Source: Achromobacter sp. UMC71
Lineage (GTDB): Bacteria; Pseudomonadota; Gammaproteobacteria; Burkholderiales; Burkholderiaceae_B
Reading direction: 5' to 3'
Assembly: GCF_014170305.1 (NCBI RefSeq)
Contig: NZ_LZZT01000028.1
Location: forward strand, 83,573-147,572
DNA: 64,000 bases
Positions 40,846 through 50,004 of the stretch are shown here, one piece after another. Positions within the stretch are counted from its first letter, which is position 1; each line of letters begins with the position of its first letter. The notes beneath the pieces are model-generated. The model was not told the origin of the DNA and ran no database searches. It saw only the letters and a program-made list of their open reading frames with translations. A program made the translations under genes and the position numbers.

Positions 40846-42324
40846 TCAGGTCCCGGTGCGAGGCCGGCGCAACGCCTGGGCCGGATCCGGCTCGGATGGC
40901 TCCGCGCCTTCATCGGCGACCTGCGCCGGGTCTGGCACAGACGAGGCCGCATCCGCCCGCGCGGCTTGCACCGCCGCATCATGGCCAGGGTCGGCCAGCG
41001 GCGGATCCACCGCCCCCGCGCCTTCGACCGGCGGCGGGGCCGGCGCGGCGGCCGGATCGGGATGGACCATTTCGATGTTGATGTCGTTTTCCACATCCAC
41101 CCGGGGATCCAGCACGGCGGCGGCCGGCGAACTTTGCAGCGTGTCCGGCATGGGCACGAAATGCACCGGGGCCTCGTCGACCTGGTGCGCGCCGGTGACG
41201 CGGGTCGGCCGCACCTGCCAGACCAGGATCAGCGCGCAGGCGGAAATGAACACGTAGTACATGCTGGGCCCGGCCAGGGACATCAGCAGGCCCGCGATCA
41301 TGGGGCCGACACAGGCGCCCACGCCGTAGGTCATGAGCAGCACCGCCGACAGGCTGACGCGACGCTCGGATTCGACGTGATCGTTGGCAAAAGCGGCGCC
41401 CAGCGGGTACAGCGTGAACTGCAGCACGCCAAACACGCAGGACATGGCCACCAGCGCCCAATAGGGCAAGGTCAGCCAGCCCCACATGACCGTGGGCAGC
41501 ACCACCAGCAGCAGCGCGTTGAAGCGGATCAGACCTGCGCGGTTGATGCGGTCGGACAGCCAGCCCATGGGCCACTGCGACAGCAGCCCGGCGGTGACGG
41601 CGGCCGCGACGAAGATGGCGGCCTGCGAGGTGCTCAGGCCGTGCTTGGCGCCATAGACGGCGGCCAGGCCGTAGAAGGCGCCCGACAGGTTGCCGGCCAC
41701 GAACAGCACGGTCATGGACAGCGGCACGCGCCGCATGAAGAAGCGGATGTCCAGCGCGGCCGGCAAGGGCGTGGGCGGGTGCGAACGCGCCGTGACGGCG
41801 ATCGGCACCAGGCACAGCACCAGGCACATGGCCACCAGCGTCAGGGGCCGCAGGTCCAGCGTGGCGTAAGCGGTCAGGGCCAGTTGCCCCAGCACGGTGC
41901 CCAGGCCGGACACGACCATGTAGACGGAAAAGACCCGCCCGCGCTGGTGGTTTTCGGTTTGTTCGTTGAGCCAGCTTTCGATGACCATGAATTCGGTCAC
42001 CATGACGATGCCCGAGATGACGCGGAACACCAGCCACAACGGCATGGAGTCGACCAGCGTCTGGGCCAGGATCATGCTGGTGGCGATGGCCGCACAGGCG
42101 ACGAAGGCGCGGATGTGGCCGACGCGGATGATCAACTTGTGCCCCAGGCGCGCGCCGCACACCAGGCCCAGGTAGTACCCGGCGATCAGGGTGCCGATCC
42201 AGATCTCGCTGACGGACTGCGAGGTGAGCCTCAACCCCATGTAGGTGTTGAACAGGCCCGTGCCGACAAGCATCAGCAGGGTCGCGAAATACAGCGACGA
42301 GAAAGAGGAGATGGTAGCGAGCAT
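40846..42324 (-). CDS. MFS transporter, YcaD-like, with long C-terminal tail
   Basis: A 492-residue protein with 12 membrane helices in the first 390 residues; the arrangement (GTGLFNTYMGLRLTS, MVIESWLNEQTENHQRGRV, LGQLALTAYATL) resembles YcaD and related uncharacterised MFS proteins. The last ~105 residues are a hydrophilic, Pro/Ala/Asp-rich tail without predicted helices, an odd addition. ATG 42324 is chosen because the codon at 42336 is TTG. Substrate unknown. Confidence 0.85.
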   Translation of the reverse strand: MLATISSFSSLYFATLLMLVGTGLFNTYMGLRLTSQSVSEIWIGTLIAGYYLGLVCGARLGHKLIIRVGHIRAFVACAAIATSMILAQTLVDSMPLWLVFRVISGIVMVTEFMVIESWLNEQTENHQRGRVFSVYMVVSGLGTVLGQLALTAYATLDLRPLTLVAMCLVLCLVPIAVTARSHPPTPLPAALDIRFFMRRVPLSMTVLFVAGNLSGAFYGLAAVYGAKHGLSTSQAAIFVAAAVTAGLLSQWPMGWLSDRINRAGLIRFNALLLVVLPTVMWGWLTLPYWALVAMSCVFGVLQFTLYPLGAAFANDHVESERRVSLSAVLLMTYGVGACVGPMIAGLLMSLAGPSMYYVFISACALILVWQVRPTRVTGAHQVDEAPVHFVPMPDTLQSSPAAAVLDPRVDVENDINIEMVHPDPAAAPAPPPVEGAGAVDPPLADPGHDAAVQAARADAASSVPDPAQVADEGAEPSEPDPAQALRRPRTGT

Positions 42325-42424
42325 GGCGTTGGGCAACCGCTGCTGGCGGTAGCGCGGCGGGCCGCCGGAACGGCCCGCGCGTTAAGCGATGAGACATGAA
42401 CCGCGCGCACCGCGCGCGGCGAAA

Positions 42425-42928
42425 TCAGGCCTGCGACAGCAGGGTCGCGGCGTCGCTGACTTCGAACTTGCCGGGGCCTTCGATGTTCAGGTGCTTGACC
42501 ACGCCATCGACGATCAGGGCGGAGTAGCGCTGCGAGCGCACGCCCATGCCGCGCTGGATCAGGTCCAGCTCCAGGCCCAGGGCCTTGGTCCAGAGCGCCG
42601 AGCCGTCGGCCAGCATGCGGACCTTGCCTTCGGTCTTTTGTTCGCGGCCCCAGGCGCCCATGACGAAGGCGTCGTTGACGGACACGCACCAGATTTCATC
42701 CACGCCCTTGGCCTTCAGGGCAGCGGCCTGCTCGACGTAGCCGGGCAGGTGCTTGGCCGAGCAGGTCGGGGTGAAGGCGCCGGGCAAGGCGAACAGGGCA
42801 ATGGTCTTGCCGCGGGTCAGGTCGGCAACCTGGAAGGCGTTGGGGCCGAGGGAGCAGCCTTCGCTTTCGGTTTCGATGAATTCGGTCAGGGTGCCATCGG
42901 GCACGCGGTCGCCGACTTTAATGGTCAT
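42425..42928 (-). CDS. Peroxiredoxin (Prx5/AhpC-TSA redoxin type)
   Basis: A 167-residue thiol peroxidase that reduces peroxides in the cytoplasm. The peroxidatic Cys is C56 in PGAFTPTCSAKHLPG; a second Cys (IWCVSVND) may form the resolving bond, together with reductants such as glutaredoxin. ATG 42928 has GGAGA nine bases upstream; open codons further up are not used. Single gene. Confidence 0.93.
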   Translation of the reverse strand: MTIKVGDRVPDGTLTEFIETESEGCSLGPNAFQVADLTRGKTIALFALPGAFTPTCSAKHLPGYVEQAAALKAKGVDEIWCVSVNDAFVMGAWGREQKTEGKVRMLADGSALWTKALGLELDLIQRGMGVRSQRYSALIVDGVVKHLNIEGPGKFEVSDAATLLSQA

Positions 42929-43175
42929 GGGAAGATCTCCAGGGTATGTGTTGGGGGTGTTGCATTGGGGCGCGACGCGCCCCACAACCCCCATCATAGT
43001 TCTTGCGCGCGGCGGGTGCAGGCGGCGTGGGGCCGTTGGGAAAAAAAGAAGCACAGTCTGATACGACTCCACACGCTCGATGAAACGGCATGCAACGTGA
43101 TCGTTGCCATAATGTGACGGTGATCAATGGCCTTCGCGCGTTGCGGCGTCGTGGGCGCTTTGTGGAGGGATATCG

Positions 43176-43613
43176 ATGCGTAAGGGGCTGAACCGCAGGC
43201 TGATGAGCCTGGGCTTGACGCTGGCGCTGACGGCGCCGGCCTGGGCCGCGCCCGATGCGGCGGAGCAGGCGCAATTTGAATCATTCGTGGTGGCGGCGGG
43301 CGCGTCGAACGGCGCGGCGCGGGCTTGTGGCGCCTCTGAACCTGACCTGGCGCAGCACGAGGCGACTTCCCGCAAGAATCTTGCGCGCTATGCGAAGGAA
43401 TATGGGTTTTCTGCTTCCGGGTACGACGGGCTTTATCAGAAGGGGCTTGCTGATGGGAAGGCGATGATGGAGGAGATGAAGCGGTCCGGGGTGGATGGAT
43501 GCCGGGGAGTATTGGGCAGCTTTCAGAATGAGCGGGTGATTTCCTACGAGGATATGAAGGCGGCTTTGGCTGAGGTTAGTGATGGGTTGCCTGGGGAGAG
43601 TGCGGAGAAGTAA
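43176..43613 (+). CDS. Small exported protein of unknown function
   Basis: A 145-residue protein with a signal peptide (MRKGLNRRLMSLGLTLALTA, cleavage near PAWAAP) and a helical mature part with two Cys (RACGAS, DGCRGV) that may form a disulfide. GGAGGGA precedes the ATG. The second half uses G/T-ended codons (GGG, GTT, GAT, TTT) more than its neighbours, a visible composition change that continues into the gap. I do not recognise the family. Confidence 0.7.
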   Translation: MRKGLNRRLMSLGLTLALTAPAWAAPDAAEQAQFESFVVAAGASNGAARACGASEPDLAQHEATSRKNLARYAKEYGFSASGYDGLYQKGLADGKAMMEEMKRSGVDGCRGVLGSFQNERVISYEDMKAALAEVSDGLPGESAEK

Positions 43614-43722
43614 GGGTTGGTCTTGCTGGCATCGGATTGGGTTCTTGAGCTGCCCTGAGCGTCGGCGGCCTTACGAAGCTTACGCGGTGTCTTGCGGGTC
43701 GTGATAACGCTGCGCGCTCATG

Positions 43723-43755
43723 AAGAGGGGGCCTCTTGCAGGCCCCCTCTTTTTG
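43723..43755 (+). terminator. Terminator between two convergent genes
   Basis: AAGAGGGGGCCT (43723-43734), loop CTTGC, AGGCCCCCTCTT (43740-43751), then TTT. Confidence 0.88.
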
Positions 43756-43810
43756 CTTGCTCTTCTTTCTTTTGGCCGTTTCCGTCAGACGGCGACCGCT
43801 CGCCTCGCCG

Positions 43811-44695
43811 TTAAACGCCCAGGCCGTTCTGCTTGAACCAGTCGAGCATGCGTTGCCATGCCTGTTCGGCCTCGGCTTTGCGGTAGCTCGGGCGGTAGTC
43901 TGCATGGAACGCGTGGGGGGCGTCGGGGTAAACGTCAATGCGGGAGGCCTTGGCGGCGGCGGGGCCGTTGGCGAGTTCGATGCGCATCTTGTCGACGTCG
44001 GTCAGGGGGATGCCGGCGTCCTTGCCGCCGTAAGCGCCCAGGACGGGGGCTTTGAGGTTGTTGACCTGGCTCAGGACGGACTTGGGCTTGAGGTCGCTGG
44101 GCTCGCCGCCGAGTTGGCCGTAGAAAGCGGCGCCGGCTTTGAGTTTGGGGTTGTGAGCGGCGTAGAGCCAGACTTGGCGGCCGCCCCAGCAGAAGCCGAT
44201 GATACCCAGCTTGTCGGCGTTGCCGCCGTTGGCGGCGGCCCAGGCGGTGGTGGCATCGAGGTCGGCTTCGACTTGTTTGTCGGGCACCTTGCTGATGATC
44301 TCGGCCTGCAGTTTGGGGATGTCGGTGTACTTGGAGGGGTCGCCCTGGCGTGCGAAGAGTTCGGGGGCGATGGCCAGGTAGCCTAGGTGGGCCAGGCGGC
44401 GGCAGACGTCCTGGATGTACTCGTGGACGCCGAAGATTTCGGAGATGACCAGCACCGTGGGCAGGTTCTTCCTGCCGGCCGGGGCGGCGCGATAGGCGGG
44501 CATCTTGCCGTCGGTGGTGGGGATGTCGATCTTGCCGGCGGTCAGGCCGTTGGCGTCGGTGTGGATGGCGGTCTGGGCGACGGCCGGGCCGGCGGCCAGG
44601 GAGAAGCCGGCCGCCACGGTGGTGGCGATAAAACCCCGCCGGTCCAGCCGCAGCGGCGGCAACAGGCTATCGAAATGCGCGTCCTGGTCTTTCAT
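43811..44695 (-). CDS. Dienelactone hydrolase family protein, Tat-exported
   Basis: A 294-residue alpha/beta hydrolase. A twin-arginine signal (DRRGFIATTVAAGFSLAAG) is followed by AVAQ. The catalytic Cys is in IGFCWGGRQ, with Asp in GGKDAGIP and His in APHAFHADYRP, as in dienelactone hydrolase. Secretion of this enzyme is less usual. ATG 44695 has better spacing to GGAG than ATG 44698. Substrate unknown; no catechol pathway is next to it. Confidence 0.88.
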   Translation of the reverse strand: MKDQDAHFDSLLPPLRLDRRGFIATTVAAGFSLAAGPAVAQTAIHTDANGLTAGKIDIPTTDGKMPAYRAAPAGRKNLPTVLVISEIFGVHEYIQDVCRRLAHLGYLAIAPELFARQGDPSKYTDIPKLQAEIISKVPDKQVEADLDATTAWAAANGGNADKLGIIGFCWGGRQVWLYAAHNPKLKAGAAFYGQLGGEPSDLKPKSVLSQVNNLKAPVLGAYGGKDAGIPLTDVDKMRIELANGPAAAKASRIDVYPDAPHAFHADYRPSYRKAEAEQAWQRMLDWFKQNGLGV

Positions 44696-44804
44696 CATGA
44701 ATCTCCGATATACGGCAGCCTGCCGGACACGGGCCTGTCCAACCTGAAAGCAAGCGCCTTTCAAGCGGGACAGTTCCGGGCGGATCCTGGCGGCCTGCCG
44801 GGTT

Positions 44805-47800
44805 TCACTTCAGGGAGAAGTCCACGCGCGAGGGCAAGCCCTCGTCCTTGATGCCATCGGCGTCCAGTTGCGGGGCAACGATGAACACGCGATCCGCGAG
44901 TCCTTCCTGGGCTTGCAGCTTTTCATATACCGCTTGCGCGCGGGCGTCGGCCAGTTGGCGCAACTGGTCGTCGCCGACCTGGGCAACGCCGCGCAGCATC
45001 TCCTCCATCTGTTCCGGCGGCACGGACTTGGCCATGCCGATGAAATTGCGCGGCTTGTCCTTGATGTCGGTGTCGTCGTAGACCTTTTCCAGGTACTTGA
45101 CCCGCTCGGCGCCGGAGACCTGCACGCGGGACGGATCGGGCTTGGTGCCACGCGGGGCGGTGTCGCGGGCCTTGGCGGCGCGGATCTTGGCGTCGACCCA
45201 GGCCTGGCGCAGGCCGTCCATGTCGGTCTTGGGATCGGCGCGGCCGCTCAGGTCCATCTTGAGGGCAGGCCGGTCGACCAGGGCCTTGGTCAGGGTGTCG
45301 ATGCGTTGCTGCGAGTCTTCGGTGAGCACGGCGCTGCCGGGCGCGAATTCGACGTAAGACAGCTCTTCGCCGCCACCGAAGGCGGACGCGAGCAGGCTGA
45401 ACGGCGAGGTGACGGCCTTGACCACCAGGTTCAGCAAGACGCGCACGACGATGCCGCCGACCGAGAACTCGGGGTCGTCCAGCGAACCGGAGATGGGCAG
45501 GTTGATATCGATGTTGCCGCGCGAGTCCTTGAGCAGGGCCACGGCCAGCAGCACCGGCAGCTTGGTGGCGTCGGGGCTGTTGGTCTTGTCGCCGAAGGTC
45601 AGCTGGTTCAGTACGACGTGGTTGGTGGCGAGCAGCGCGCGGTCCTTGATTTTGTATTCCAGGTCCACCGACAGCTTGCCGCGCTTGATGGGGTAGCCCA
45701 CGTACTTGGCCGAGTAGGTGTTGAAACGCGGCAGGTCCACGCCCTTGGCCGAGGCCTTCAGGTCCAGCGACAGGAACTTGGCGAAGGGCTGGACCACGCC
45801 GCTGATCGACAGGGGCGCGGTGGTGTAGACGCGGCCGCTGACCTTGACCTTGGCAGGCTGCGGGTTGGTGGACGAAACCGCGGTGATGGAGCCGTCGATG
45901 CTGGACAGTTCGGCCACGTAGTTGGGTTTGACGAAGCGGTCCGTGAAGGTCATGCGGCCGCGCGACAGGGTGACGCTGTTGAGCGAGATGTCGGGCATGC
46001 CGCCGCCCTTGGCGTTGGGCGCGGCGGCGGCCGCAGGCGGCGCGGCATTGCGGCCCGGGGTCTGGGTGTCCTGGGTGATGGAGCCGCCGGCCTGGCCGGG
46101 CGCGGCCACCAGGTCCATGACGTTCAGCCGGCCCTGGGCGTTGAGCAGGATGCGGCCGTAGAAGTCGTCGAGCACGATGTCGCCCAGGGCAGCACCGATC
46201 TTGTCGCCGGCCACCGAAATGTTCATGCCGGAGAAGGCCAGGCGTTTCCAGTTCAGGAAGTCGTCTTTGTTGACACGGTCCTGCAGGTCGACATCGGTGA
46301 CTTCCACCCCGCCCTTCCAACCGGCCTTCAGGGGCGTGTTGCCGGCGGCGGCGATGAATTCGGCATCGCCCTTGGCGCCCAGCGTGATGGCGCGCACGGT
46401 GGCATTCAGGCTGGAAGCGGCGTAGGGCGCGAACGAGGCGACGTTCAGGCCGGCCAGGTCGACCGAGGTCCTCAGGGTGAGCGGCTGCGGGGTGAAGACG
46501 CCCTTCAGGTCGAGCTTGCCGTCGCCCTGGATGCCGGAGGCGGCCAGCGTGAAGTTGCTTTGGCCGGGGCCCATGGCCAGGCGGTCGGCGGTGACAGCCA
46601 GTTTTTGCAGGGCGATGTCCAGCGCCGGTTTCGGGGTTTCATCGCGCGCCTTGAACTGCGTCAGGTCGGCGTGCACGCCAGTGGCGGACGCGTCGACGGC
46701 GCCGTTCTTGTCCAGCACATGCACCTGAGCGGTCAGGCCGAGGCGGCCGTCGAGCAATTGGATGGGCGACAGGCTGCGCACGGCGGGAGCGAATGGCGCC
46801 AGCGCCACGTTGCCCAGGCGCACCGCCAGTTCCAGCGACAGCGGCTGCAGCACCAGCGGGCCCTTGGCGCGGATCCAGCCGCCGTCGGTGCTGTTGTCCA
46901 CGGTAAGCCACAGGTTGATGGGCTGGTCCTTGACCTGCGGCAGCGCCACGCCTTCGACGGTGACGGCCAGGCCGGTCATGGTGTAGTCGAGCTTGCTGAT
47001 GGCGTCGGTGACGTAGAGCTCGCCTTCATGGATGTTGAAGGCGTCCAGCGTGATCTTCCATTCGGCCGGGGCGGCCGGCTGGGCGGGTGCCGCCGAGGCG
47101 TCTTGGGGGGCGGGAGCGGCCCCGGAAGCACCGGCGGCCGGTGGCGTCGTGGCGGCGGCCGGCTTGCCGGACGGATCGGCAGCGGCGCCAGGCAGCGGTG
47201 CGGCAGCGGACGCCGGGGCCTGCCCCGGCGCGGCGGACGTTGCCGCCGAAGGTTGAGCGGAAGGAACCGGGGCGGCGGCCGTGCCGGGCTTGGCAGGCTC
47301 GCCCTTGCCGGCCGCGGCGGCCGTGTTGGCAGGCACGTCGGTTTTCGCTGCGGCGACCTTGGCGGCATCTGCTTTGGCAGGGCCAGGGCTGACGGCCTCT
47401 GCCTTGGCGGCGCCCGGCTTGGCCGGATCGGCCTTGACCGGCCCCGGCTTGGCGGCGGTGGCCGCGGGCTTGGCCGCCGGCGCGGGGCCGCCCAGCGCCT
47501 TGAGTTTGTCGACCACGTCCTGCCAGTTCAAATGCTGGTTGCTGTAGCGCCGCGCGTATACCTGCGGCGCCCACAGGCCGACATCGCCGACGTAGACCTG
47601 GCGGGCAATAGGTTCGAGTTCCAGGCGGCTGATGGTCAGGGCGCTCCAGGCCGCGAGGCTTTCGCCGGCGGTGTCGCGCAGGTCGAACTGGCGCAGGCCC
47701 AGATCGCCGACCACGCGGATCTTGGGCGCCGCATCCTTGGGCTGTTCAAACACGATCTGCAGATTGGAATCGAGCAACGCGCGTTCCAGCTTGAAGGGCA

Positions 47801-48560
47801 ACGGCATGGGCCAGACGTCGGCCCACTTTTCCAGCTGCAGGCCGGTGAAGGCCACCCGCAGGGTCGACGAAGGCACCTTGTCGAAGGGCCGTGCGACGCC
47901 GGTCAGGTCGAACGGGCTGCCGTTGATGCGCAGGTGCAGCCGGGGCTGCACGTCGATATCGGTGGCATAGCCGAAGGTGGAAATGAACGGCACGCCCACT
48001 GCGAGTTCGTCGACGACCTGCTTGCGGCCGGTGACCTTGTCGTCCAGCGTGACCACGCCGCCTTCGATCACCATGTTGTTCAGGGAAAAGCGCGGCAGGC
48101 CTGCGTCGGGCTTGGGCGGCTCCTCGGGCTTGGCGGCCGTCATCTCGGCCACGCGCTGCTGGATATCCGAGAAATTGAAGCGGGTGACGTCTTCGCGCAC
48201 GATCGAGACGGTGGGCGCGCGCAGGGTGACGCGGTCGACCACGGGCGCAAACCAGAACAGCGACGACCAGGCGGCGCTGACATCCAGTTCGGCGGCGGTG
48301 AACAGCGGCGTCTGCGAGCCGGGCTGCGCCACGGCGAGATCGCGCGCTCGCACGGTCAGGGTGAAGGGATTGAAGGTGATCTTGCCGACGGCGACGTCGC
48401 GGCCGATCATCTTGGCCACGTCCTGGGTCAGGACGTTATGCAGGACCTTGGGCACCTGCCATGCTGCAATGCCGCACAGGATCAGCGCCACGGCCACGGC
48501 GCCCAAGAGAATCTTGCCTAAGCGGCGGGTAAACCGGAACTTGGGCATCCGCAAAGGCAT
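44805..48560 (-). CDS. AsmA-like DUF748 protein with low-complexity linker and C-terminal OmpA-like segment
   Basis: A 1251-residue envelope protein with one N-terminal membrane anchor (LGKILLGAVAVALILCGIAA) and repeating AsmA/DUF748 beta-rich blocks (about residues 60-350, 500-1060). Residues about 355-495 are a Pro/Ala/Lys-rich low-complexity linker. Near residue 1068 an OmpA-type motif begins (SYVEFAPGSAVLTEDSQQRI). Members of this superfamily (YhdP, TamB, YicH) are thought to bridge the periplasm for lipid transport; role here inferred. Single gene. Confidence 0.82.
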   Translation of the reverse strand: MPLRMPKFRFTRRLGKILLGAVAVALILCGIAAWQVPKVLHNVLTQDVAKMIGRDVAVGKITFNPFTLTVRARDLAVAQPGSQTPLFTAAELDVSAAWSSLFWFAPVVDRVTLRAPTVSIVREDVTRFNFSDIQQRVAEMTAAKPEEPPKPDAGLPRFSLNNMVIEGGVVTLDDKVTGRKQVVDELAVGVPFISTFGYATDIDVQPRLHLRINGSPFDLTGVARPFDKVPSSTLRVAFTGLQLEKWADVWPMPLPFKLERALLDSNLQIVFEQPKDAAPKIRVVGDLGLRQFDLRDTAGESLAAWSALTISRLELEPIARQVYVGDVGLWAPQVYARRYSNQHLNWQDVVDKLKALGGPAPAAKPAATAAKPGPVKADPAKPGAAKAEAVSPGPAKADAAKVAAAKTDVPANTAAAAGKGEPAKPGTAAAPVPSAQPSAATSAAPGQAPASAAAPLPGAAADPSGKPAAATTPPAAGASGAAPAPQDASAAPAQPAAPAEWKITLDAFNIHEGELYVTDAISKLDYTMTGLAVTVEGVALPQVKDQPINLWLTVDNSTDGGWIRAKGPLVLQPLSLELAVRLGNVALAPFAPAVRSLSPIQLLDGRLGLTAQVHVLDKNGAVDASATGVHADLTQFKARDETPKPALDIALQKLAVTADRLAMGPGQSNFTLAASGIQGDGKLDLKGVFTPQPLTLRTSVDLAGLNVASFAPYAASSLNATVRAITLGAKGDAEFIAAAGNTPLKAGWKGGVEVTDVDLQDRVNKDDFLNWKRLAFSGMNISVAGDKIGAALGDIVLDDFYGRILLNAQGRLNVMDLVAAPGQAGGSITQDTQTPGRNAAPPAAAAAPNAKGGGMPDISLNSVTLSRGRMTFTDRFVKPNYVAELSSIDGSITAVSSTNPQPAKVKVSGRVYTTAPLSISGVVQPFAKFLSLDLKASAKGVDLPRFNTYSAKYVGYPIKRGKLSVDLEYKIKDRALLATNHVVLNQLTFGDKTNSPDATKLPVLLAVALLKDSRGNIDINLPISGSLDDPEFSVGGIVVRVLLNLVVKAVTSPFSLLASAFGGGEELSYVEFAPGSAVLTEDSQQRIDTLTKALVDRPALKMDLSGRADPKTDMDGLRQAWVDAKIRAAKARDTAPRGTKPDPSRVQVSGAERVKYLEKVYDDTDIKDKPRNFIGMAKSVPPEQMEEMLRGVAQVGDDQLRQLADARAQAVYEKLQAQEGLADRVFIVAPQLDADGIKDEGLPSRVDFSLK

Positions 48561-48644
48561 TACGCGTCTCCTGGTACGAATTGAAGGCCATTATCGCGTC
48601 CTTCGAGCAAATGTGGGGTGCTTTTTGCGCCCGCCGCCAAAAGC

Positions 48645-48663
48645 AAAAAGCCCCCGCAGGGGC
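48645..48663 (-). terminator. Minus-strand terminator between the DUF748 gene and moaC
   Basis: On the minus strand GCCCC (48663-48659), loop TGCG, GGGGC (48654-48650), then UUUUUGCUUUU. No annotated gene reads into it, as moaC runs the other way and the DUF748 gene starts after it at 48560. It is either in that gene's leader or the end of a small RNA (see findings). The 235-bp gap 48561-48795 holds nothing else that I can call. Confidence 0.6.
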
Positions 48664-48795
48664 ATGAAAACATAAGGTTCTTTTATTCTTCAGCAGGGCC
48701 GGGCCGATAAACCCTCGTTATCATAGGCGTATCAATGGCCCCGCCACGGCCTGCCGGGGCAGCTCTTTTCAATCATTAACAATTTCTCGATCCCC

Positions 48796-49284
48796 ATGAC
48801 CACGCCCTCCCCCACCTTGAGCCACCTGGATGAAGCCGGCCAGGTCCGTATGGTCGATGTCATCGCCAAGACGGATACCGAGCGCGTGGCCGTGGCCGCC
48901 GCCAGCGTGCGCATGAACGCCGTGGCCTATGGTCTGTTGACGCAGCCGGGCCGCGGCAAGGGCGAAGTGCTGAACACCGCGCGGGTCGCGGCCATCCTGG
49001 CGGCCAAGCGCTGCGCCGAACTCATCCCGCTGTGCCACAGCCTGCCGCTGTCGTTCGTCGGCGTGGAGTTCTCGCTGGACGACGCCGCACACCGCATCGA
49101 CATCCAGGCCACCTGCCGCACCAGCTACAAGACCGGCGTGGAAATGGAGGCCATGACGGCCTGCAGCGTGGCCGCGCTGACCATCTACGATATGTGCAAG
49201 GCGGCGGACAAGGGCATCGTGATCGAACAAGTTCGCCTGAAGTACAAGGCGGGAGGTAAAAGTGGTGAATGGCGCAACGATTAA
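48796..49284 (+). CDS. moaC: Cyclic pyranopterin monophosphate synthase
   Basis: A 162-residue protein acting with MoaA in the first step of molybdenum cofactor synthesis. Family motifs MVDVIAKTDTERVAVAAASV, IPLCHSLPLSFVGVEF and TGVEMEAMTACSVAALTIYD are present. First gene of moaC-moaD-moaE-moaB-moeA. It overlaps moaD by 23 bases. Confidence 0.97.
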   Translation: MTTPSPTLSHLDEAGQVRMVDVIAKTDTERVAVAAASVRMNAVAYGLLTQPGRGKGEVLNTARVAAILAAKRCAELIPLCHSLPLSFVGVEFSLDDAAHRIDIQATCRTSYKTGVEMEAMTACSVAALTIYDMCKAADKGIVIEQVRLKYKAGGKSGEWRND

Positions 49285-49516
49285 TCTGCTGTATTTCGCT
49301 CGCGTGGCCGAACTGGTCGGCAAGCGCGCCGAAGCCTGGCCGCTGGACGGCGAAGCCACCGGCGCGCAGTTGTTGGCCGCGCTGGGCGAACGCTATCCGC
49401 AGCTGGCGCCGGCGTCGCGCCTGAAGCTGGCGATCAACCAGACCCACGCCAAGCCGTCGGCGCCGATCCGCGCGGGCGACGAGGTGGCGGTGTTCGAACC
49501 CGTCACCGGAGGCTAA
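49262..49516 (+). CDS. moaD: Molybdopterin synthase sulfur carrier subunit
   Basis: An 84-residue ubiquitin-fold protein ending in the required Gly-Gly (EPVTGG). It carries a C-terminal thiocarboxylate for MoaE. Start GTG 49262 follows GGAGGT. It overlaps moaC. Confidence 0.95.
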   Translation: MVNGATINLLYFARVAELVGKRAEAWPLDGEATGAQLLAALGERYPQLAPASRLKLAINQTHAKPSAPIRAGDEVAVFEPVTGG

Positions 49517-49521
49517 GCGCC

Positions 49522-50004
49522 ATGATTCTCGTGCAGGAAGCCGACTTCGACGCCGCCGCGCTCACGGCGGCCCTGCGCGCCAGCGCCGGACCGGGCGTGG
49601 GCGGCATCGTCACCTTCGTGGGCTATGTGCGCGACTATGCGCCGGACACGCCCACCGAAACGCTGTATCTGGAACACTACCCCGGCATGTGCGAGCGCGA
49701 GCTCGAAGACATCGCGGCCACGGCGCGCGCGCGCTGGCAACTGGACGGCACCGTGATCGTGCACCGCGTGGGCGCGCTGTCGCGCAACGCGCAGATCGTG
49801 TTCGTGGCGGCCGCCAGCGCCCACCGGGGCGACGCGTTCCGAGGCTGTGAATTCATCATCGACGCGCTCAAGACCCGCGCGCCCTTCTGGAAGCGCGAAA
49901 CGCTGGCAGGCGGCGACAGCTTCTGGGTCGAACAACGCCAATCCGACCAGGACCGCACGCAGTCCTGGGACGCCGACACCCCGCCCCCCAAGGAGACCGC
50001 ATGA
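49522..50004 (+). CDS. moaE: Molybdopterin synthase catalytic subunit
   Basis: A 160-residue MoaE. GGIVTFVGYVRDYAPDTPTE, LEHYPGMCERELEDIA, VHRVGALSRNAQIVFVAAAS and APFWKRETL are conserved. With MoaD it makes molybdopterin. Overlaps moaB by four bases. Confidence 0.96.
   Translation: MILVQEADFDAAALTAALRASAGPGVGGIVTFVGYVRDYAPDTPTETLYLEHYPGMCERELEDIAATARARWQLDGTVIVHRVGALSRNAQIVFVAAASAHRGDAFRGCEFIIDALKTRAPFWKRETLAGGDSFWVEQRQSDQDRTQSWDADTPPPKETA

Noticed and set aside
44868..48521. A 1217-codon plus-strand open frame opposite the DUF748 gene
   Set aside because: The Gly/Arg/Gln/Val-rich product is an antisense shadow; the minus-strand protein has a membrane anchor and recognisable domains.
48664..48795. 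Moco riboswitch upstream of moaC
   Set aside because: I could not match the conserved Moco RNA pattern; the only clear structure is the minus-strand terminator.
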